NCBI RefSeq assembly: GCF_038051995.1 | Contig: NZ_CP150290.1 | Location: 1,475,501 to 1,539,500, forward strand | DNA length: 64,000 nt | Direction: 5' to 3' | Source: Paenibacillus sp. FSL H8-0537 | GTDB lineage: Bacteria > Bacillota > Bacilli > Paenibacillales > Paenibacillaceae | Part shown: piece by piece, positions 1 through 8,155 of the stretch | How the letters are laid out: each line of letters begins with the position of its first letter | How positions within the stretch are numbered: position 1 is the first letter of the stretch | Notes under the pieces: generated by a model | The model's database searches: none | Seen by the model: only the letters and a program-made list of their open reading frames with translations | Told to the model about the DNA's origin: nothing | Made by a program: the position numbers and the translations under genes

Positions 1-930
1 GCGGTGTTTGCAGCTTCGGCGAGTCCCATGCAGCTGCTGAACAAGCTTGATGCCGCAGCAGGCCTTATTCAAATTGCCGAGGCGACGGCCCAGCGGGGCC
101 CGGCATTATTTTCTGGCTACGGCAAGCTGGGCAGCCTGACCTTCAAGGCAGAGAAGGATGGAGCCGCATCCTTCAGCTTGGCGAAGTCGATCATTATTTT
201 TCCGGATAATCCGGGACTGAATATTCAGCATCGAGTAAATGAGCCGGTCGTCAGCATTGGCGCAGAAGCAGTCAAGGAAGGCCCGGCGAAGGTCGTCGGA
301 CAAGCGCCTGCGAAAGCGGCAGCACAGTTGACGGTGGAGCAGCGCCTCAAGCAATTCAAGGACTATGAGGCGGTTGCGAAGCTGAAATGGGCTTCGGCAG
401 CTGTTGGGGAGCTGGCGCTTGCGCAGGTAATGCAAGGGACGGCAGCTGGCGCCTTTGAGCCGGGGCGCCTAATGACGCGGGCAGAGTTCGCGAAGGCCGC
501 TGTACTTGCGTTCGAGCTGGATATGAAGCAGCAATCCATCCCCGCTTTTACCGATGTGCGCAATAGCGATTGGTCATACGACTATGTGGAGACAGCGGCG
601 GCAAATGGCCTGCTGCAAGGTGTAGAGCGGCCGCAAGGCAGTGCCTTTCTGCCGAATCAGCCGATTACGCGGGCGGAAATTGCCGCTGTGCTGTCGCGGC
701 AGCTCAAGGCGCTCGGCCCGGCCGAGCCAGCAGGTGCACAAGAAGAAGCTGCATCTGGTGTACATCCGTTTAGTGATATTAGCGGCCACTGGGCGGAGCA
801 GGATATGGCGTATTTGTACGAGCTTGAGCTGCTGCAAGGACGGACGGACAAGCTTTTTGCTCCGGGGGACCATGCAGTGCGTGCGGAAGTCAGCGTGCTG
901 CTGCACCGCGTAATGGAGCGTCTGAACTGA
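1..930 (+). CDS. SLH-domain surface protein, C-terminal part (5' end outside window)
   Basis: The reading frame is open to the window edge, so the true start lies upstream. The first ~70 residues (GYGKLGSLTFKA, then an alternating beta pattern) resemble the end of a cohesin-type domain. An Ala/Lys-rich linker follows, then three SLH repeats at about residues 130-175, 182-234 and 256-304, with the usual TRAEF, TRAEI and VRAEV signatures. SLH triplets bind pyruvylated secondary wall polymer, so the protein is probably anchored at the cell surface. The gene ends at a bidirectional hairpin shared with the convergent gene. What the missing N-terminal part does cannot be told. Confidence 0.85.
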   Translation, partial: AVFAASASPMQLLNKLDAAAGLIQIAEATAQRGPALFSGYGKLGSLTFKAEKDGAASFSLAKSIIIFPDNPGLNIQHRVNEPVVSIGAEAVKEGPAKVVGQAPAKAAAQLTVEQRLKQFKDYEAVAKLKWASAAVGELALAQVMQGTAAGAFEPGRLMTRAEFAKAAVLAFELDMKQQSIPAFTDVRNSDWSYDYVETAAANGLLQGVERPQGSAFLPNQPITRAEIAAVLSRQLKALGPAEPAGAQEEAASGVHPFSDISGHWAEQDMAYLYELELLQGRTDKLFAPGDHAVRAEVSVLLHRVMERLN

Positions 931-968
931 CATCAACTATTCACATCGACTAAGGCAGTGCTCCCATG

Positions 969-1005
969 CAAAAAAACCTCTGCCACACGGGAGAGGTTTC
1001 TTTGC
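969..1005. terminator. Bidirectional rho-independent terminator
   Basis: Inverted repeat AAACCTCT / AGAGGTTT with an A-run before and a T-run after. It sits between the convergent SLH gene and tagO-like gene and can serve both. Confidence 0.75.
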
Positions 1006-1015
1006 AATACATGCT

Positions 1016-1975
1016 CTATACCGGAATCATAAGTAAAATAATCGAAAATAGCGAGAAGCAAACGCTGATGAGAAATAGGAACGACAGCACTTGTCCAGGT
1101 TTGAGGCCGGAATGCAGCAGGCGGTAATGAACCTGTGTCGCATCCGCTTGGTAAATGGGCTTGCCTTGAATCATACGCTTGATTACGACGAAAATGTTAT
1201 CGAAGATCGGCACGCCAAGCGCCAAAATCGGAATGAAAATCGACAGCACAGTCGCCTGCTTGAAGGCACCGTCAAGTGCAATGACCCCAAGCATAAAGCC
1301 GAGGAACGTCGCGCCAGCGTCGCCCATAAATATTTTGGCCGGAGGCTTGTTGTAGCGCAAGTACGCAATTGCAGCCCCAATCAAAATAATAGCCAGCATC
1401 GCGGAATCGCTTTGCCCCTTGGTAAGGGCCACAATAAACAGCGTCACAGCTGAAATTGTAGAAAGGCCGCCCGCCAAGCCGTCCATGCCATCGGAGAAGT
1501 TAATGACGGTCGTTACGCCGAAAATCCATAAAATCGTCAATACGAATTGCAAGGCATAAGGCAGATTGACGAACTCCCCGCTGAGCGGATTGTAGAAGCC
1601 CTCGAATGATACACCAGCGAAAAATACGATTGCCGCCGCCGACACTTGAACGAGCATCTTCGGCAATGACGGAAAATCCTTGCCATGCGTCTTGTACCAA
1701 TCGTCAATCGTGCCAATAATGAGCAGCAAAATCGAGCTTATTATAATAGCGACTGTTTTCATTGTAATTTCATCTACAAATACTAAATACGTAGCCATAA
1801 AGCCGACAAAAATAGCATAGCTCGCCGTGAGTGGAATCGGCTCTTTATGTATTTTGCGTTCGACATCCTTGCGGGGCTTGTCCACAAAATCGATGCGGAA
1901 AGCGAGCTTGCGAAGCGGAGGAATAAGCAGCAGCACAATAAAGAATGACATTGCAAATGCAGCAGCGTAACTAAT
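1016..1975 (-). CDS. tagO: Undecaprenyl-phosphate GlcNAc-1-phosphate transferase (TagO/WecA family)
   Basis: Polytopic membrane enzyme of the MraY/WecA family. It transfers a sugar-1-phosphate to undecaprenyl phosphate, the first step of wall teichoic acid or other wall polymer synthesis. Family signatures seen are VDKPRKD near the N-terminus, the acidic motif GTIDDWY, NFSDGMDGLAGG, FMGDAGA and the His-containing QVHYRLLHSG loop, with about ten hydrophobic segments. The first ATG is at 1951, but AGGAGA (1984-1989) lies 32 nt above it. The same SD is 8 nt upstream of an in-frame ATT at 1973-1975, and starting there gives an N-terminus (ISYAAAFAMSFF) of normal family length. I therefore place the start at the rare ATT codon. 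The enzyme call is firm, the start less so. Confidence 0.85.
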   Translation of the reverse strand: MSYAAAFAMSFFIVLLLIPPLRKLAFRIDFVDKPRKDVERKIHKEPIPLTASYAIFVGFMATYLVFVDEITMKTVAIIISSILLLIIGTIDDWYKTHGKDFPSLPKMLVQVSAAAIVFFAGVSFEGFYNPLSGEFVNLPYALQFVLTILWIFGVTTVINFSDGMDGLAGGLSTISAVTLFIVALTKGQSDSAMLAIILIGAAIAYLRYNKPPAKIFMGDAGATFLGFMLGVIALDGAFKQATVLSIFIPILALGVPIFDNIFVVIKRMIQGKPIYQADATQVHYRLLHSGLKPGQVLSFLFLISVCFSLFSIILLMIPV

Positions 1976-2229
1976 CTAGATCATCTCCTGAATGTATAAA
2001 TATATAAAAATAGGCAGCAAAGCTAGCAATCTCTCAAACTAATAAAATGTTACAATAAACGAGTTTGAATAGCAAATTTCTGATAAATAACTCATCTTCC
2101 GTCGAAGTCCAGATCGTTCACCATTCGCCGGATTGTTCAATTGAAATAGCTTACATAAATGATAATATAAGGGTTGTGCGTTGCTGAAATGAACCAGGCG
2201 TCGCATCATTATAAAGGAGGAGTTCAAGC

Positions 2230-4116
2230 ATGGTGATTATGGGAAAAAGAAGTGTGATCGCTGTTTTGCTGCTTACTCTACTGCTTTCAATTGCTGCCGG
2301 AGCGATTCCGGCGGGCCGCGCTAACGCTGCAAGCGTAAGTATTGTAAACGGGACGGATTGGAAGGACACCGCAGGCAACCCGATTCTTGCGAACAGCGGC
2401 AACATTTTAAAAGTCGGTTTCACCTATTACTGGTATGGCGAGCATGCGACGGGCGGAACGTTCGATGCCGTTAACGTGTATACATCAAGCGACCTCAAAA
2501 ATTGGACCTTCCGCAGCAGCGTGCTGACCAAAACTTCGGCAGCGGAGCTGAATACGAGCAAGATCGAACGTCCGAAGGTCATCTATAATGCCGCAACGGG
2601 CAAATATGTGCTCTGGATGCATTATGAAAATGGCAGCAATTATTCGCTCGCCCGCGTTGCAGTAGCGACGAGCTCTACACCGGATGGGGCATTTACGTAT
2701 CAAGGCAGCTTTCGGCCGCTGGACTACGAGTCCCGGGATATGACGGTGTTTGCCGATACTGACGGCAGCGCCTACCTCATTACCGCTTCGAGGAAAAATG
2801 GCGGCGCCAACGATACGATGGCGATTTTTAAGCTGAATGCTGATTATACCGGCGTGAGCAGCTTTGTCGGCTGGATATATGAGAATGGTTACCGCGAAGC
2901 GCCCGCTGTTGTGAAGAAAAACAATACGTATTATTTGTTCACCTCGCAGGCTTCGGGCTGGTATCCGAACCAAGGCGGCTATTCCACAGCCTCGGCGATG
3001 AACGGCACATGGTCTGCGATCTCGCCCTTTGGCGATCCGGCGGCTTACAGCTCGCAGATTGAAAATATTATGACCGTGACGGGCAGCGCCGCCACCACCT
3101 ACATCTATATGGCGGATCGCTGGAATCCGCTCAATCTCAGCGACCACAAATTCATCTGGCTGCCGCTTATGCTGAATGATGCAAGCAATAGTGCAACGCT
3201 CAATTGGTATAGCTCATGGGGCATTGATGCAGGAACTGGCGCGGTCACGCTGCCGTCGCAAGTCAACCATGCGCTGGGCAAAACCGCGACCGCCAGCAGC
3301 ATCGCCTCCGGGAGCAGTGCAGCAAATGGCAATGACGGTAATGCACAAGTGTCATGGGCGGCTGCAAATAATGGCTGGCCTGCTTGGTGGCAGGTGGATT
3401 TTGGCGCACCGAAGACGATTACTGAGGTTGATATTTCGTGGTTTATGTATAAGGGCTCCGAGGGCTATTACAAATATAAAATCGAAATCAGCAATGACGG
3501 CGTGAACTACGCCGCGATTGACCGCACGACGAACACCGCATACGGTTTCACGACTGACGCGGTACATTTTACGGCGCGATATGTGCGAATTAATATGGTG
3601 AATGCAGTGCTGTTCAACAATCCGGGCAACTGGTATACGCCAACGCTGCATGAGGTTCGCCTGCTTGGCCCAGCGACTGCGGAGGCGACGGGCTACAGCA
3701 CTTTTGAAGCGGGCGCTCTTGCTGGTTACCTAATCCGTCATAACAACTATGTTGGACGCGTTGATTCGGGGGTATCTCCTGCTGCCGATTCGCAGTTCCG
3801 AGTGGTGCCGGGACTTGCGAGCGCATCGTCCGTATCGCTGGAATCGATGAATTACCCGGGCCATTTTTTCCGGCGCAATGCCAGCAACCAGATTGTGCTT
3901 CAACAATATGACGGAACGGATGCATTTAAGCAGGACGCAACCTTCAACATTGTCAGTGGGCTTGGAGACAGCACAAAAATTTCCTTTGAATCGTACAGCC
4001 AGCCTGGCTATTACGTTCGCCATTACAACTATGTGCTGCGGCTGGACGCCTTGAGCGCCCTCAATACAACAATCTCCAAAAATGATGCAACATACAAACG
4101 AACGAACTATTCGTAA
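2230..4116 (+). CDS. Secreted GH43 glycosidase with CBM32-like and AbfB (CBM42) domains
   Basis: A signal peptide (residues 1-33, cleavage near RANA/AS) is followed by a five-bladed GH43-type domain (about 35-340), an F5/8 type C (CBM32-like) module (about 345-480, GKTATASS to EVRLLGP) and an arabinofuranose-binding AbfB module (about 490-625, with the repeated pattern YxxRHxNYVxRxD). Likely active-site features are YYWYGE, SRDMTVFADTDG (acidic modulator) and YREAPAVVK (acid Glu). Extracellular arabinan, galactan or arabinoxylan side-chain degradation fits. The exact substrate cannot be fixed; the YYWYGE motif recalls the exo-beta-1,3-galactanase-like subfamilies. Start chosen by AAAGGAGG 9 nt upstream of ATG. 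No sugar transporter is adjacent. Confidence 0.85.
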   Translation: MVIMGKRSVIAVLLLTLLLSIAAGAIPAGRANAASVSIVNGTDWKDTAGNPILANSGNILKVGFTYYWYGEHATGGTFDAVNVYTSSDLKNWTFRSSVLTKTSAAELNTSKIERPKVIYNAATGKYVLWMHYENGSNYSLARVAVATSSTPDGAFTYQGSFRPLDYESRDMTVFADTDGSAYLITASRKNGGANDTMAIFKLNADYTGVSSFVGWIYENGYREAPAVVKKNNTYYLFTSQASGWYPNQGGYSTASAMNGTWSAISPFGDPAAYSSQIENIMTVTGSAATTYIYMADRWNPLNLSDHKFIWLPLMLNDASNSATLNWYSSWGIDAGTGAVTLPSQVNHALGKTATASSIASGSSAANGNDGNAQVSWAAANNGWPAWWQVDFGAPKTITEVDISWFMYKGSEGYYKYKIEISNDGVNYAAIDRTTNTAYGFTTDAVHFTARYVRINMVNAVLFNNPGNWYTPTLHEVRLLGPATAEATGYSTFEAGALAGYLIRHNNYVGRVDSGVSPAADSQFRVVPGLASASSVSLESMNYPGHFFRRNASNQIVLQQYDGTDAFKQDATFNIVSGLGDSTKISFESYSQPGYYVRHYNYVLRLDALSALNTTISKNDATYKRTNYS

Positions 4117-4119
4117 AAT

Positions 4120-4215
4120 CGTAGGGAGAAGGATAGACGAGGGCTGAAAAGAGGCAGGAAAAGGGCTGAAAAGAGAGGAGAAATAAAGAGGAGAAATAAA
4201 GAGAAAGAGAGAGAA
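4120..4215 (+). other. Near-homopurine tract with short direct repeats
   Basis: Immediately after the GH43 stop the plus strand is almost pure A/G for ~95 nt and contains short direct repeats (GGGCTGAAAAGAG twice, AGAGGAGAAATAAAG twice). It runs straight into the terminator stem. I see no gene in it. Confidence 0.6.
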
Positions 4216-4260
4216 AAAACAAGAGAAAGAGTGGGCTATCCCCTCTTTCTCTTGTTTTTA
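4216..4260 (+). terminator. Rho-independent terminator of the GH43 gene
   Basis: Perfect 16-bp stem (4216-4231 with 4243-4258), 11-nt loop, ending in a GTTTTT run. A 62-codon frame starting within the hairpin at 4231 has no SD or family signature and was not annotated. The remainder to 4450 holds nothing I recognise. Confidence 0.85.
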
Positions 4261-4450
4261 TGGATGGACAGTGGCTTCATATATTTTTGCAGCTTCTCCA
4301 TTAAAGAGGTAGCCCGTGGTGAGATAATTGATCCCAATACATCTGAACAGCCTCATCAAAAAACGCCATCTTATCTCGCAATTCAAATACTTCTATCATG
4401 GTTTGCAATCTCCTTTTAAAGAACTCCTTGCTGCTATTTATATAAAGCCG

Positions 4451-4972
4451 TCAGCGAAGATCCTTATAAATTTCCCGCATTACATGACCTAGCTCAGGAA
4501 CGATAATACGCTCGGCCGCGAGCCGGACTGCGCCGCTGGAGCCGGGCATGGAGAAAATCGCGGTATCCTCGTAAACGCCAGCAATCGCCCTGCTCAGAAT
4601 CGCCGCCGTGCCGATATCCTCAGCAAAGCTCAAGTAGCGAAAAATCTCGCCAAACCCATGCATTTCCTTATCCAGCAAGTCCTTTACTGCCTCATAGGTC
4701 GTATCCCGCTTGGCAATGCCTGTCCCGCCATTGAGCAAAATCGCCTCAACCGCCGGGTCCGAAGCTCCGCTGCGCAGCGCGGACTGGATTTCGCTGTATT
4801 CGTCCTTGACGATGGCGTAGCGCGTCGTCTGATAGCCGCCTGCCTTGAGCAGCTCAATAAGCAGCGTGCCGCTTTTATCGGTAGCGGGTGTACGTGTGTC
4901 AGATACGGTAATGACCATGCAATTAACGGTCGAAGGTGCTTCCTCGCGATGTTGTTCAACGGATGTACTCAT
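4451..4972 (-). CDS. moaB: MoaB-family molybdenum cofactor biosynthesis protein
   Basis: A cytosolic MoaB/MogA fold protein, expected to adenylylate molybdopterin before molybdenum insertion. Signatures seen are VITVSDTRTPATDKSG near the N-terminus, the LNGGTGIAKRDTTYEAV substrate loop, and SMPGSSGAVRLA. The start at 4972 (MSTSVEQH) follows AAAGG with ~12-15 nt spacing; a longer frame to 5068 has no family support. No other moa, moe or mob genes are nearby. It is divergent from the zinc operon, so the two share the 388-bp interval with the Zur sites. Confidence 0.9.
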   Translation of the reverse strand: MSTSVEQHREEAPSTVNCMVITVSDTRTPATDKSGTLLIELLKAGGYQTTRYAIVKDEYSEIQSALRSGASDPAVEAILLNGGTGIAKRDTTYEAVKDLLDKEMHGFGEIFRYLSFAEDIGTAAILSRAIAGVYEDTAIFSMPGSSGAVRLAAERIIVPELGHVMREIYKDLR

Positions 4973-5158
4973 TGAAAATGTAAGCATCCTTTCTTGGCCA
5001 GCTATGCCGGAAAATATTTGAATAATGACTCCTATTGTATACTGGATCTGGCTCCAATTCCAGCGCATGCATGGAATGTTCCTCCGTATAAGGCAATGGG
5101 GGGCTGGCCCAAAACAGGCAGTTGACGAATGAAAAGCAGCTTGCTATACTCATTAAGC

Positions 5159-5169
5159 GTAATGATTAC
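5159..5169. promoter_or_regulatory. Second Zur-like core site
   Basis: GTAATGATTAC is an 11-bp perfect palindrome matching the core of the Bacillus Zur box (CGTAATnATTACG), preceded by C. It lies 61 bp upstream of the stronger site. Its flanks are weaker, so the call is tentative. Confidence 0.5.
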
Positions 5170-5229
5170 TATTAATCAATATGATAACCGTTAATGAATC
5201 GCTGCTGGCGATTTCTTTTTTAAGATATT

Positions 5230-5246
5230 ATCGTAATTATTACGAT
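5230..5246. promoter_or_regulatory. Zur box upstream of znuC
   Basis: ATCGTAATTATTACGAT is a perfect 8+1+8 palindrome that fits the Bacillus Zur consensus (AAATCGTAATnATTACGATTT). It lies 115 bp upstream of the znuC start. By known Zur biology, zinc-loaded Zur should repress the operon, and zinc starvation should open it. Confidence 0.88.
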
Positions 5247-5360
5247 TAAATACGAACGGCTTTCGCTGTCCACTGGCGGCAAAGCTACCGTTTCGAGGGT
5301 GAAACTTATACATTGTTATCTTTTTGAAAAATAGCATTGGAGCGAAAGGGGAGAGACCGC

Positions 5361-6077
5361 GTGCAGATTGTTTCATTAAATAATGTCGTGTTCGGCTACG
5401 GCAGCGTACCGAGTCTGAATGAGGCGGATATGGACATTCATACCGGTGAATTTATAGCGGTAACCGGGCCCAACGGCGCCTCGAAGACGACGCTGCTTAA
5501 GCTGGTGCTGGGCTTGCTGAAGCCGTGGAGTGGAGAGGTTTACTTGGCGAAGCTCGGCGCGAGCGGCAAAAAGCTCGTGATTGGTTATGTGCCGCAGCAG
5601 ATTGCAGCTTTTAACAGCGGCTTTCCAAGCACGGTGCTGGAGTTCGTCAGGTCTGGCGCATACGAGAGCGGAGCTTGGCTGCGGCGGATGCGGCCGCAGG
5701 AACGAGCCCGTGCCGAGGAGGCGCTGCGCCAGGTCGGCATGTGGGAGCAGCGCGGCCGCAAAATCGGCGAGCTGTCCGGCGGACAGAAGCAGCGGGTGTG
5801 CATCGCCAGAGCGCTGGCACAGCAGCCCGACCTGCTCGTCATGGATGAGCCGACAACCGGAATGGATGAAGCAAGCCGTAAAGGCTTTTACGAATTAATG
5901 TTTCATCATGTGCAGGCTCATGGGCGGACGGTTGTGATGGTGACCCATGGAATCGAAGAGGTCCGTCCGTATTTGGACCGCATCATTGAGCTGGAACGGA
6001 AGGGGGAGGGAGGATGGAAATGCTGCACTACGACTTCATGCAGCGGGCATTTTGCGCCGGAGGCATCATCGCTTTAG
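5361..6077 (+). CDS. znuC: Zinc ABC transporter ATP-binding protein
   Basis: Cytoplasmic ATPase of the high-affinity zinc importer. The Walker A region reads GPNGASKTT, with Ser in place of the usual last Gly. Q-loop (YVPQQ), signature (LSGGQKQRVCIARAL) and Walker B (LLVMDEPTTGMD) are normal, and the switch His is in VTHGIEE. GTG at 5361 is chosen because AAAGGGGAG precedes it by 8 nt; a TTG at 5337 would also be open. The 3' end overlaps znuB by 64 nt, implying tight co-translation. The Cys-containing tail (GGWKCCTTTSC) extends beyond the core. First gene after the Zur box. Confidence 0.92.
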   Translation: MQIVSLNNVVFGYGSVPSLNEADMDIHTGEFIAVTGPNGASKTTLLKLVLGLLKPWSGEVYLAKLGASGKKLVIGYVPQQIAAFNSGFPSTVLEFVRSGAYESGAWLRRMRPQERARAEEALRQVGMWEQRGRKIGELSGGQKQRVCIARALAQQPDLLVMDEPTTGMDEASRKGFYELMFHHVQAHGRTVVMVTHGIEEVRPYLDRIIELERKGEGGWKCCTTTSCSGHFAPEASSL

Positions 6078-6973
6078 TCGCTTCTGTGCTGGGCGTGCAT
6101 TTAATGCTGAGACGGCAGGCGCTGATGGCGGATATGCTTTCGCATGTATCATTAGCTGGCGTTGCCGCTGGCGCCTATTTAGGCTGGAATCCTTCCTACG
6201 CCGGGTTCGCTGCTGCTGTAGCAGGAGCGATTGCCGTTGAATATATTCGGCGCTCATACCGGGCTTATAGCGAAATGTCAATTGCCATAATTATGATTGG
6301 CGGCTTGTCGAGCGCCGTTGTGCTGATGGGGCTGAATAAAGGGATGAACAAAAGCTTCTCCTCCTATTTATTCGGCTCCGTCGTCGCGGTGAACGAAACT
6401 GAGCTTATGCTGATGCTTGGAGCAGCGGCTGTAGGAGCGAGCTTTTTTATATTGCTGCGCAGACCGCTGTATCAGATGGCGTTCGACGAGGAAACGGCGC
6501 AAGCAAGTGGCATTCCTGTCCGACTCATCTCCATGCTTTTCAGCGTGGTGACGGGCATGATTGTCGCTGCGGCTATGCCGATTGTAGGCGTGCTGCTCGT
6601 ATCGGCGCTGATCGTGCTGCCTGCGGCGCTGGCGGTACGGCTTGCCCGCAGCTTTGCGGCAGCGCTCATTATTGCGATGCTAGTCGGCGTAGCGGGCGTA
6701 TTTTCGGGACTGACCGCCTCTTATGAGCTGGGAACGCCGCCGGGCGGAACAATCGCATTATTTTTGCTCGTGCTGCTGATCCTGGGCATTGTATTGAAAA
6801 AGGTCTCCGTTATAGCCAGGAAGCTGGGCAATCGGCAAAATCGCACCATCATTAACAATCATCAAACGGGGCAGTTAGCGAAGCAGGATGCTTTTCCCCG
6901 CATAAAGAGCAGCAAGCTGGATGCATCAGCTACTCACACACATGGAGGTACAGAAAATGAAAGTTATGTTTAG
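6014..6973 (+). CDS. znuB: Zinc ABC transporter permease (ABC-3 family)
   Basis: Integral membrane permease with about eight hydrophobic segments. Family motifs seen are HLMLRRQALMADMLSHVSLAGVA near the N-terminus, split here into HLMLRRQAL and ADMLSHVSLAGV, and a typical AMPIVGVLLVSALIVLPAA segment. It pairs with ZnuC and ZnuA to import Zn(II). SD GGGGGAGG lies just upstream of ATG 6014. The hydrophilic C-terminal tail (from about residue 270) is longer than usual, and its last 17 nt overlap the start of znuA. Confidence 0.92.
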   Translation: MEMLHYDFMQRAFCAGGIIALVASVLGVHLMLRRQALMADMLSHVSLAGVAAGAYLGWNPSYAGFAAAVAGAIAVEYIRRSYRAYSEMSIAIIMIGGLSSAVVLMGLNKGMNKSFSSYLFGSVVAVNETELMLMLGAAAVGASFFILLRRPLYQMAFDEETAQASGIPVRLISMLFSVVTGMIVAAAMPIVGVLLVSALIVLPAALAVRLARSFAAALIIAMLVGVAGVFSGLTASYELGTPPGGTIALFLLVLLILGIVLKKVSVIARKLGNRQNRTIINNHQTGQLAKQDAFPRIKSSKLDASATHTHGGTENESYV

Positions 6974-8075
6974 CAAATTTTCTTTGTTATTAATCGCAGC
7001 GGTGCTGCTGCTATCGGGATGTGGCGCGGCTGGAAGCACGAATGGGGCAAATACAGTTGGCGCACAAGCAGATAACGGAAGTGCCGTTTCCTCTGAAGCG
7101 AGCGTTTCGCCAGCTGCTGGGGAGACGGAAGCGAAGAAGCTGCAGGTCGTAACGACCTTTTATCCGATGTATGAGTTCAGCAAGCAGGTGGGCGGGGAAT
7201 ACGCCGATGTAACGGCGCTTATTCCGGCCGGCACTGAGCCGCATGACTGGGAGCCAAGTGCCAAGGACATGGCGGTGCTGAAAGAAGCGGATGTATTCGT
7301 ATATAACGGCATCGTAGAAGGCTGGGCGGAGCAGGCGCTGGAAAGCGCGGCAAATGAGAAACGTTTCGTCGTGGAGGCGAGCAGCAGCATTGAATTAGCC
7401 GAGGGCGGGGAGGACGAGCATTCGCATGGGGAAGAAGCGCACGGTGCCTCGGATGATGCAGCTGCGGATGCGGAACATGAGCACGACCATGTTGCCGAGC
7501 ACGAGGAGGCTGCCCATGAGGAAGAGGAACATGATCACGATCATGAGCATAGTCTCGATCCGCATGTATGGCTGAGTCCGAAGCTGGCACAGGCAGAGGT
7601 TGCAGCCATTCAAGAGGCGTTTGCGAAAGCAGATCCCGCCCATGCGGACCAATATAAAGCGAATGCAGATGCCTATATTGCGAAGCTCAAAGAGCTGGAC
7701 GATGCGTATAAGACTGGGCTTGCAGGGGCGAAGCGTACCGAGTTCGTTACGCAGCATGCGGCTTTTGGCTATTTGGCTCGTGAATACGGCTTGACGCAGG
7801 TGCCGATTTCCGGCCTGTCTCCTGACCAGGAGCCCTCCCCGGAGCAAATGGCGGAAATTGTGAAGCTGGCGAAGGAGCAGCAAATAAAGACGATTTTTTT
7901 CGAAACGTTGGTTGATCCGAAAATCGCCAGCACCATTGCGAGCGAAATCGGCGCCAAGACAGCGGTGCTGAACCCGCTGGAAGGGCTGACTGAGGAAGAA
8001 ACGGCAGACGGGCTCGATTATATTGGCGTGATGAAAAACAATCTGGAAGCACTGAAGCTTGCTTTGAACGAATAA
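6957..8075 (+). CDS. znuA: Zinc-binding lipoprotein of the ABC transporter
   Basis: Cluster 9 (TroA/ZnuA) solute-binding protein. The signal peptide ends in lipobox LLSGC with lipidated Cys22. Metal ligands expected in EPHDWEPS and TQHAAFGYL are present. Between them (about residues 150-195) is a long His/Glu/Asp-rich loop (EHEHDHVAEH, EHDHDHEHSLD) typical of zinc-specific members. Start ATG 6957 has GGAGGT 7 nt upstream; an upstream in-frame ATG at 6921 would spoil the signal peptide. Member of the Zur operon. Confidence 0.93.
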   Translation: MKVMFSKFSLLLIAAVLLLSGCGAAGSTNGANTVGAQADNGSAVSSEASVSPAAGETEAKKLQVVTTFYPMYEFSKQVGGEYADVTALIPAGTEPHDWEPSAKDMAVLKEADVFVYNGIVEGWAEQALESAANEKRFVVEASSSIELAEGGEDEHSHGEEAHGASDDAAADAEHEHDHVAEHEEAAHEEEEHDHDHEHSLDPHVWLSPKLAQAEVAAIQEAFAKADPAHADQYKANADAYIAKLKELDDAYKTGLAGAKRTEFVTQHAAFGYLAREYGLTQVPISGLSPDQEPSPEQMAEIVKLAKEQQIKTIFFETLVDPKIASTIASEIGAKTAVLNPLEGLTEEETADGLDYIGVMKNNLEALKLALNE

Positions 8076-8155
8076 GACAGATTGAAGTTACAGCAAGAGA
8101 CCGGTGATATCGCGTTTATGCCAAGCTATATATATGAAGGGAAGCGTGAAAACGA

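Noticed and set aside
4231..4419. 62-codon frame after the GH43 gene
   Set aside because: Starts inside the terminator hairpin and has no SD or recognisable sequence.
7219..7883. Long minus-strand frames within znuA
   Set aside because: Shadows produced by the His/Glu-rich, GC-biased coding sequence.
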